Assembly: GCA_007129495.1 (NCBI GenBank) | Contig: SKVJ01000066.1 | Span: 1-39,899 of the forward strand | DNA: 39,899 bases | Direction: 5' to 3' | Source: Dehalococcoidia bacterium | Lineage (GTDB): Bacteria; Chloroflexota; Dehalococcoidia; GIF9; AB-539-J10 | In this document: in pieces, positions 34,628 through 39,899 of the stretch | Numbering within the stretch: position 1 is the stretch's first letter | Layout of the letters: every line of letters begins with the position of its first letter | Made by a program: the position numbers and the translations under genes | Notes under the pieces: model-generated | Told to the model about the DNA's origin: nothing | Seen by the model: only the letters and a program-made list of their open reading frames with translations | The model's database searches: none

Positions 34628-36007
34628 ATGTCATCAGGTGTGCCATTCAGCCGCATCCTCATAGCAAACCGAGGTGAGATCGCGATACGTATCATGCGCG
34701 CCTGCCACGAGATGGGGATCCGCAGTATTGCCGTATTCAGCGATGTCGACAAAGATGCTCTGCACGTCGGATACGCCGACGAGGCACATCTGATTGGTGG
34801 CGTATCGGCAAGGGAAAGTTACCTCGATATTGACAAGATTCTCTCGGTGGCTTTGCAGACGGGAGCCGGGGCGATACACCCGGGGTACGGGTTTCTCTCT
34901 GAGAATCCTGCGTTTGCGGAGGCCTGTCAGAACCGGGGAATTGTCTTCATCGGGCCCACGGCCGGGGCATTACGTTCCGTGGGCAACAAGATTGCGGCAC
35001 GGCACACCGCGCAGCGGTGCGGGGTGCCCGTTGTGCCCGGTTCCATCGCCGGCCTTAATGGCCACACTGAAGCTGCAGCTATCGCTGAGACGATAGGCTA
35101 TCCCGTGCTGCTGAAGGCGGCGGCGGGAGGTGGCGGCAAGGGAATGCGTACTGCCTGCAGCAAGGCTGAACTCAGACAGGCACTTGACGTGGCGGCAAGA
35201 GAAGCGGATCACGCCTTTGGTGACCCGAGCCTGTATGTCGAGAAGCTCGTGGATCCGGCGCGGCACGTTGAGGTCCAACTGCTGGCCGACCACTTCGGCA
35301 ACGTGGTTCACCTCGGAGAACGGGACTGCAGCATCCAGCGCCGCTTTCAGAAGGTCATCGAGGAATCGCCATCGCCGGCGGTGAATGGTGACCTCAGGAA
35401 CCGCATCACCGCGGCGGCGATTACGCTGGCAAAGGCCATCGGCTATCGCAACGCAGGGACCGTGGAGTTCCTGGTCGACGGCGACCGCTTTTATTTCATC
35501 GAGGTGAACGCCCGCTTGCAGGTGGAGCATCCGGTGACCGAGATGGTGACCGGCGTCGACCTTGTGAAGGAGCAGATACTGGTCGCGGGAGGCTTGCTCC
35601 TGCGATTCAGACAGGAAGATGTCTTGTTCCGAGGCGCTGCACTGCAGGCCCGCATCTATGCGGAAAACCCCGCGTACAACTTTCTGCCCTCGCCGGGAAT
35701 CGTCAGTGCGGTGACTGAGCCGTCCGGCCCCGGTATACGCATCGACAGCGGGATCACCACAGGCAGCGCAGTGCCGGTTGAGTACGATGGTCTGCTCTCG
35801 AAGCTGGTCTCGTGGGGCAGCACGCGCCCTGAAGCCATCGACAGGATGAAGCGGGCACTTGATGATTACGGAGTATACGGAGTGCACACGACAATCCCGT
35901 TCAAGAGATACGTGCTCGAGTGCCCGGCGTTTCAATCAGGTCACTATGACACCGGCTTCGTCGCCAGCGTCATACAGGACTGGAAGCGCTCCTGTTCCAG
36001 GACATGA
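34628..36007 (+). CDS. accC: biotin carboxylase (acetyl-CoA/pyruvate carboxylase subunit A type)
   Basis: A 459-residue biotin carboxylase. Seen in order: the N-terminal FSRILIANRGEIAIRIMRACHEMG, HPGYGFLSENPAFAEAC, the ATP-grasp glycine loop KAAAGGGGKGMR, RHVEVQLLADHFGNVVHLGERDCSIQRRFQKVIEESPSP, FIEVNARLQVEHPVTEMVTGVDLV, and the closing GVHTTIPFKRYVLECPAFQSGHYDTGF. It carboxylates biotin on a carrier protein with ATP and bicarbonate. No biotin carrier protein or carboxyltransferase lies beside it, so it could serve acetyl-CoA carboxylase, pyruvate carboxylase or another acyl-CoA carboxylase. The start at 34628 follows a GAAGGTAGG box. The final residues (KRSCSRT) are outside the family pattern. 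Confidence 0.93.
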   Translation: MSSGVPFSRILIANRGEIAIRIMRACHEMGIRSIAVFSDVDKDALHVGYADEAHLIGGVSARESYLDIDKILSVALQTGAGAIHPGYGFLSENPAFAEACQNRGIVFIGPTAGALRSVGNKIAARHTAQRCGVPVVPGSIAGLNGHTEAAAIAETIGYPVLLKAAAGGGGKGMRTACSKAELRQALDVAAREADHAFGDPSLYVEKLVDPARHVEVQLLADHFGNVVHLGERDCSIQRRFQKVIEESPSPAVNGDLRNRITAAAITLAKAIGYRNAGTVEFLVDGDRFYFIEVNARLQVEHPVTEMVTGVDLVKEQILVAGGLLLRFRQEDVLFRGAALQARIYAENPAYNFLPSPGIVSAVTEPSGPGIRIDSGITTGSAVPVEYDGLLSKLVSWGSTRPEAIDRMKRALDDYGVYGVHTTIPFKRYVLECPAFQSGHYDTGFVASVIQDWKRSCSRT

Positions 36008-36458
36008 CGCAGGACCCTCTGCGGTCCGTCCGGGGCGAAAACGCGCCGGAAGGAGGTAGCGTGTCACTAATCCACTGGAGGAGTGAAGCCGGCGCACTGT
36101 CTACCCCAGCGCCTCCTGACCCCGATTGCTGTGGAAATGCCGACTCGTCCGTCTTCTCATCCCACACACACATCGGATCAGGCCGCTGAACACCCTGCCC
36201 GCGCGCGCCAGACAGCAAACACCGCCTGCGCAACTCCCTGCCACAGGCAAACAGCCGATAGTCATACTCCGGTCCATCATGCGCAAGCTCGTCCACATTG
36301 CATTCCGACCGCTTGAGAGCGGCAGAGCTTTCGACCCTGCGCTCACAGCTGCACACTGACATACAAACGGAATCTACGCAGCACCGCCCCGGGGCGAGAA
36401 CAGCAGGAAGGGGGCGGGGTATCCCGCCCCCTGTTGCTGCACACATACAAGTACCGGG
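36008..36458. other. 451-bp region with one possible short ORF
   Basis: A GTG at 36061 follows a very strong AAGGAGG box (36050-36056) and opens 42 codons (to 36189) without recognisable motifs. A longer version starts at ATG 36004, overlapping the biotin carboxylase stop as ATGA. It could be a leader of a lost partner gene or a small real gene. The rest is empty up to the terminator at 36410. Confidence 0.35.
36410..36431 (-). terminator. hairpin downstream of the PKD-domain gene
   Basis: GGGGGCGGG (36410-36418) pairs with CCCGCCCCC (36423-36431) across a 4-base loop, and a further CAGCA/TTGCTG pairing lies outside. It is 28 bp past the stop of the minus-strand gene and may also end transcripts from the left. 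Confidence 0.65.
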
Positions 36459-37454
36459 CTATGTCCTGCGGAACACCATCACCAGGGCTGCAATAAGGAC
36501 CAGCACCACGGCGATTATCGCGATGATGCCTGCAGTCCCGATGCCGGTATCCGCCTGCGAGGGGACCTCACGGGTGATCGTCCGGGGCGCCAGCACCGAG
36601 AACTGTCCGGCCATACCGTCGACCCACACCTCGTAGGTGCCGGGCACGAGACGGGATACGGTGAAGGATACCTGCTGGCACGCACCAGGTGACACAGAGA
36701 CGGTCTGCGATTCCTCGAACTCGCCGCTCACCATGAGGGCCACTGTCATGCTGCCAGGCTCCCCGCCGGTATTGCAGACGTTCGCCGAGATCGCCACCTC
36801 CTGGTTCGGCAGTACCTGTGCGGGGTCGATGTGAAGGTAAGAGGCTGTCAGTTTCGCAGGCTCCGGCAGTACTATCGTCTTCTTCTCCGGCGCAGGGTGC
36901 ACTCTTATGTAAAGCTCAATGGTCTTGGTCCAAGGGTCTTTGTAGCGCATCTGGCCGATGCTCGTCGGAAAGCGGACGACCGGCACGAACGCTTTATACA
37001 GAGGGTCGGCGCACTCCCACGTCAGCGAGACGGTGTACACACCGGGCTGGGTGTACACATGTGACACGTTGAACTTCGGCGGTTCTGCGCCGAAGGGCTC
37101 GCTCTTGGTGGTCCCATCCCCGAATTCCCAAGTACCGGTCCAATCCCCACAGGGAACAAGAAGCTTGTAATCCCCGTTCTCGGTCGCACCGGAGGTATCG
37201 TCACCAATCGTACGAACTGCATCTGATAGGGGGCAAATGAAGGAAAAGACAAGACCGGAGGCCCAACAAGTATCATCAGTGAAGTGCACTTCCAGCGGCG
37301 CATAGCCCGTGGTAGGCGAAGCAGTGAAGTCGGTGGGGTCAGGGAAGTGGTAACCTCCAAACCCCAACACGGGGGTCACTGATAGAAGCAGCGCACAGAC
37401 CACAAGAAGGCTTAATCCGATACTGAGCTTCTTCGATTCACGGCTCAACTTCAT
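36459..37454 (-). CDS. PKD-domain surface protein with C-terminal membrane anchor
   Basis: A 331-residue exported protein. It begins with a signal peptide (MKLSRESKKLSIGLSLLVVC, cleaved near residue 32). A PKD domain follows (FTASPTTGYAPLEVHFTD to TWEFGDGTTKSE and VSHVYTQPGVYTVSL), with an insert holding several Cys (CWASG, ICPLSDAV, VPCGDW). A second beta domain of CARDB type runs from about 200 to 295 (LPNQEVAISANVCNTGGEPG, VSRLVPGTYEVWVDG). It ends in a threonine-rich linker and a membrane helix (GIIAIIAVVLVLIAALVMVF) with FRRT. This is the usual plan of surface proteins in Dehalococcoidia-like bacteria, anchored and facing outward. The start at 37454 has a GGGAGG box. The ligand is unknown. 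Confidence 0.88.
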   Translation of the reverse strand: MKLSRESKKLSIGLSLLVVCALLLSVTPVLGFGGYHFPDPTDFTASPTTGYAPLEVHFTDDTCWASGLVFSFICPLSDAVRTIGDDTSGATENGDYKLLVPCGDWTGTWEFGDGTTKSEPFGAEPPKFNVSHVYTQPGVYTVSLTWECADPLYKAFVPVVRFPTSIGQMRYKDPWTKTIELYIRVHPAPEKKTIVLPEPAKLTASYLHIDPAQVLPNQEVAISANVCNTGGEPGSMTVALMVSGEFEESQTVSVSPGACQQVSFTVSRLVPGTYEVWVDGMAGQFSVLAPRTITREVPSQADTGIGTAGIIAIIAVVLVLIAALVMVFRRT

Positions 37455-37820
37455 AGTGACCTCCCAATGCCGCGACAGGCGTAGTCGTATCCGAACACCT
37501 GCCAAGATCGTGTCACTATCAACAACAGTTTGCAATACTTCCGCGCCTGTTTCGCCGCGCTACCGTCACAGAAGACAGCCGTTTCCAACACAGAGCCGCC
37601 GACTGACGCATGGGAGCCTGCGTCCACGGTAGTGCCCGTGGGCACTCCATGGATCGCCGAGCGGTCAGATGGAGGCCGCCCGGAGGGACAGCGCGCTTGA
37701 GCACCAGCCGTTCGGTCAGCCTCCGGAAGCCGTGCAGGCGACGCCGCCTCACGGATCACAGGTTAGTCCGCGTCATCCTCCCGGAAGATGAAGACCTCTT
37801 CTATGGTGCTCTTGAGCGCT
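37455..37820. other. 366-bp intergenic region before array 2
   Basis: It contains the leader of the PKD gene at its left end. No gene, RNA or clear promoter was found in the remaining bases. Confidence 0.4.
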
Positions 37821-38450
37821 CGCGATTGTGATGTAGACGACGTCAGTGCACCCCATTCGACCTTGGGCAAGGGCGGGGTGGGGTATATGCAGGGGACGGA
37901 TACATCCGTCCCGCCATCGTCCCAGCCACAATCCCGCGTGGTATATATCACGGCGATCCTGCTATCGGTCTACGGACGCCACATGTGGCGTCCCTACAGG
38001 GACCGCCCGATTCCACCCCCAGGTGGGACGCATGTATGCGTCCCCTACGTATATTGCGCGACCCGGAGTCACGTAACCGGTAGGGACAACACCTGTGTCG
38101 CCCGCCGTAGTCCCGTCCACACGCCCGTGGTGGCGCTATCCATCACGTACGTGAACCCCAATCCCACCGTAGGGGCCGTTCGCCAACGGCCCGCCATCCG
38201 TCGAATGGTGCGCCCGCGATTGTGATGTAGACGACGTCAGTGAACCCAATTCGCCCTTAGGCAAGGGCGGGGTGGGGTATATGCAGGGGACGGATACATC
38301 CGTCCCGCCATAGTCCCGTTCACAATCCCGCGCTGGTATATATCACGGCGACCCTGCTATCGGTCTAAATACGCCATATATGGCGTCCCTACAGGGACCG
38401 CCCGATTCCACCCCCAGGCGGGACGCATGTATGCGTCCCCTACGTATAAC
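37821..38450. repeat. array 2: duplicated composite of GTAG-headed palindromes
   Basis: A composite unit (37821-38053) is repeated at 38215-38448 with about 93% identity, 394 bp apart. Each copy has, in order, the hairpin 37893-37901/37904-37912 (copy 2: 38287-38295/38298-38306), a perfect palindrome ending in CTAC (37974-37993; copy 2: 38371-38386) and a third hairpin, 38025-38033/38036-38044 (copy 2: 38420-38428/38431-38439). Between the copies are two forward GTAG units (38080 and 38169; the second pairs 38173-38180 with 38185-38192). The order of palindromes agrees with that of 32440-32580 in array 1, so both arrays come from one ancestral composite. Confidence 0.85.
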
Positions 38451-38590
38451 TGCCCGTTCGCATCCTGATGCCGACCACGAATTCCACCCCACCATTCAGG
38501 CACACGGCACCGTGTCCGTACGGACGACCCAGATGACTGGGCGCTTCTCAACCCGTCACCCGCGGCCTTGCATAACCGGCCCGGTTCCGG

Positions 38591-39085
38591 TCAGCCTGCA
38601 ACTGTCAGCACAACCCATACGGTCCACAACACTACAGTCACACCAAGTGCAACCAGGGAGACAATCATCTGCTTGCGAGCCCTCTCGGCACTCTCTTTCG
38701 ACTCTTTTTCCTTGAACAATTCTGAGACCAATGACTCCAGGTGATTCACCCGGAGGGACAGTGCCCGGAGCGTGGACATCTCGATGGTTCCAGGGAAAGC
38801 GTTCAGGAGTGACTCCAGCTGCTGGCGTTGTCCGCGATAGTCGGCGGAAACCACCTCAAATTCCCTCTGGATCGCCGCGATCTGGTCCTGCAAGCTATTC
38901 AGCGCCTGCATATACTGAGCCTTAGGCCACACCTGCTGGTTCTCAGCTTCCTGGCTGATACTCTCAAGGTTCTCGCGGAACTCTTCCATTTTCTCAGACA
39001 GAGACTGTTCCGCAGGGCTTGTGTCGCCGGTGGAGCCTTGCTGCTGCTCGCGATTGCTATCGGCGGTTTGTTGTGGTTCGTTCAC
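38591..39085 (-). CDS. coiled-coil protein with C-terminal membrane anchor
   Basis: A 164-residue protein. The first 35 residues are Gln/Ser/Thr-rich and disordered. A long coiled-coil region follows (SLSEKMEEFRENLESISQEA to LRVNHLESLVSELFKEKESK, about 27-128), then basic residues and one membrane helix (MIVSLVALGVTVVLWTVWVV). It is thus a tail-anchored protein with a cytoplasmic coil, of unknown function. The start is set at GTG 39085, because an AGGAGGAGG box ends 5 bp upstream; the in-frame GTG at 39103 would place this box inside the gene. The next gene on the right is divergent. Confidence 0.72.
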   Translation of the reverse strand: MNEPQQTADSNREQQQGSTGDTSPAEQSLSEKMEEFRENLESISQEAENQQVWPKAQYMQALNSLQDQIAAIQREFEVVSADYRGQRQQLESLLNAFPGTIEMSTLRALSLRVNHLESLVSELFKEKESKESAERARKQMIVSLVALGVTVVLWTVWVVLTVAG

Positions 39086-39492
39086 TTCTACCTCCTCCTG
39101 CACGTGTGTGCAACCATCAAGGAGCGTAAACTAACAATAGTTCATGTCCGACGTCAAAGACATGAATGCACATCTGCGTAATAGCCCTGATGCGGTTGTT
39201 CTCTTCCTGAAGGAGAGCGTGAGTGGAAGAATGCTCCAAGCACTTTAGAAGCTCCACGCCAGAGGCGCAGCATGCGGAAGAGGGTGTTGTTCCTTACCCG
39301 AAGCTCCACAGGAAAGCAGGTACTGTCAGCCCCCCGCCGTGATCACACTTCAGAGTGTAGAGCTTACGACGGACGCCTATGGTGTTCCTGCGGCCCGCAG
39401 GCGTATACTGAGTGCGGTATCGGACTATAGCGCGCCGTTCCCGGGATCTACGGGGCGGCGCGCCGCAGGACACACAGAGCCTGCTTAGACAC
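39086..39492. other. 407-bp divergent intergenic region
   Basis: It should contain promoters for the coiled-coil gene and for the gene that runs off the right end. No repeat, RNA gene or confident promoter was recognised. Small minus-strand frames in it have no support. Confidence 0.4.
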
Positions 39493-39899
39493 GTGAGGAA
39501 ACACGGTCGCACGTCCCCCTTCCGCGCGCAGCCTGACTGCCGGCTCCTCCGGTCAGGCGCAGTGGCGGCCGTGCTGCTGGGGCTGGCTATCACCGGGCTG
39601 AACCTCATCCACCTGAACGCCTACATGCTGCTCCTGGGTCCGGCGCTGGTGCTGGCGGGAATACTGGCCGTCCGGACACAAGGGCACGGGACGGACCCGG
39701 CTGACGTAATCGGCCCTCCCCTATCAAGACCCACCTCGCTGCTGGTGCAGGCACTGTTCTGGCTGCTGCTGGCGTGGGCTGCGCTGATGGCTCACGGCGC
39801 GGCAACGGAGCGGCCGCTGGCGTTCTTCATCGTAGTGGCGGTGGCCTGGGCGCTGCTGGCTCTGCGAACCATGGAGAAGCCCGAACCGGCCACGATCGC
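39493..39899 (+). CDS. multi-pass membrane protein, partial (runs off the window)
   Basis: An open frame from GTG 39493 stays uninterrupted to the last base (135 codons). After a basic start (MRKHGRTSPFR) there are four hydrophobic segments: GAVAAVLLGLAITGLNLIHL, YMLLLGPALVLAGILAV, SLLVQALFWLLLAWAALMA and PLAFFIVVAVAWALLAL, joined by short polar linkers. Codon use (many GCG, CTG) fits coding DNA. No family could be recognised from this portion, and the ribosome binding site is weak, so the start may be elsewhere. Minus-strand frames over the same DNA have no signals. Confidence 0.6.
   Translation, partial: MRKHGRTSPFRAQPDCRLLRSGAVAAVLLGLAITGLNLIHLNAYMLLLGPALVLAGILAVRTQGHGTDPADVIGPPLSRPTSLLVQALFWLLLAWAALMAHGAATERPLAFFIVVAVAWALLALRTMEKPEPATI

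Overview
The window looks like a piece of chromosome from an uncultured anaerobic or oxygen-tolerant bacterium, most likely Chloroflexota of the Dehalococcoidia type. That placement is an inference. It rests on the moderately high GC content, a DUF5679-type zinc-ribbon mini-protein, a bacterial Vms1/VLRF1-like release factor, a PflX-type radical SAM enzyme, a four-subunit 2-oxoacid:ferredoxin oxidoreductase, and PKD or CARDB-like surface proteins with a C-terminal anchor. No rRNA, tRNA, phage or CRISPR locus was found.

Layout. 1-9.2 kb: a 114-bp inverted-repeat element, a small membrane protein, a ferritin-like protein, a pyridine nucleotide-disulfide oxidoreductase followed by a cyclase-family hydrolase, a DUF2267 protein, a RecA-like ATPase next to a PflX-type radical SAM protein, the VLRF1-like factor, a 47-residue zinc ribbon, a membrane-anchored transglutaminase-like protein and a nucleotidyltransferase. 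9.4-13.5 kb: a three-gene sugar nucleotide operon that matches WbpA, WbpB+WbpD (fused) and WbpE, expected to make UDP-2,3-diacetamido-2,3-dideoxy-glucuronic acid. 13.5-17.2 kb: an AIR synthase/HypE-like gene under a clear TPP riboswitch, divergent from glpX, then a GldA-type dehydrogenase. 17.5-20.8 kb: an arsenic operon arsR-arsM-ACR3 with a tandem universal stress protein as its last gene. 21-24 kb: a glycine-rich membrane protein, a truncated FAD oxidoreductase, an aminotransferase with a TTG start, a 38-bp perfect palindrome and a methyltransferase. 24-28.4 kb: porCDAB preceded by a cupin and a 3-hydroxyacyl-CoA dehydrogenase, all on the minus strand. 28.8-31.9 kb: a YihY/BrkB membrane protein and a heme catalase. 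31.9-39.9 kb: gene-poor DNA with two arrays of GTAG-headed palindromes, three decayed gene fragments, a small membrane protein, a biotin carboxylase, a PKD surface protein, a coiled-coil membrane protein and a membrane protein that runs off the right end.

How the genes fit together. POR, the 3-hydroxyacyl-CoA dehydrogenase, biotin carboxylase and GlpX suggest acetyl-CoA based anaerobic metabolism with gluconeogenesis. The catalase and ferritin-like protein suggest some oxygen exposure. The arsenic operon covers sensing, methylation and efflux. The most notable items are the TPP riboswitch controlling a PurM/HypE-fold gene of unassigned function, and the two REP-like palindrome arrays whose stems change in matched pairs while the flanks stay fixed.
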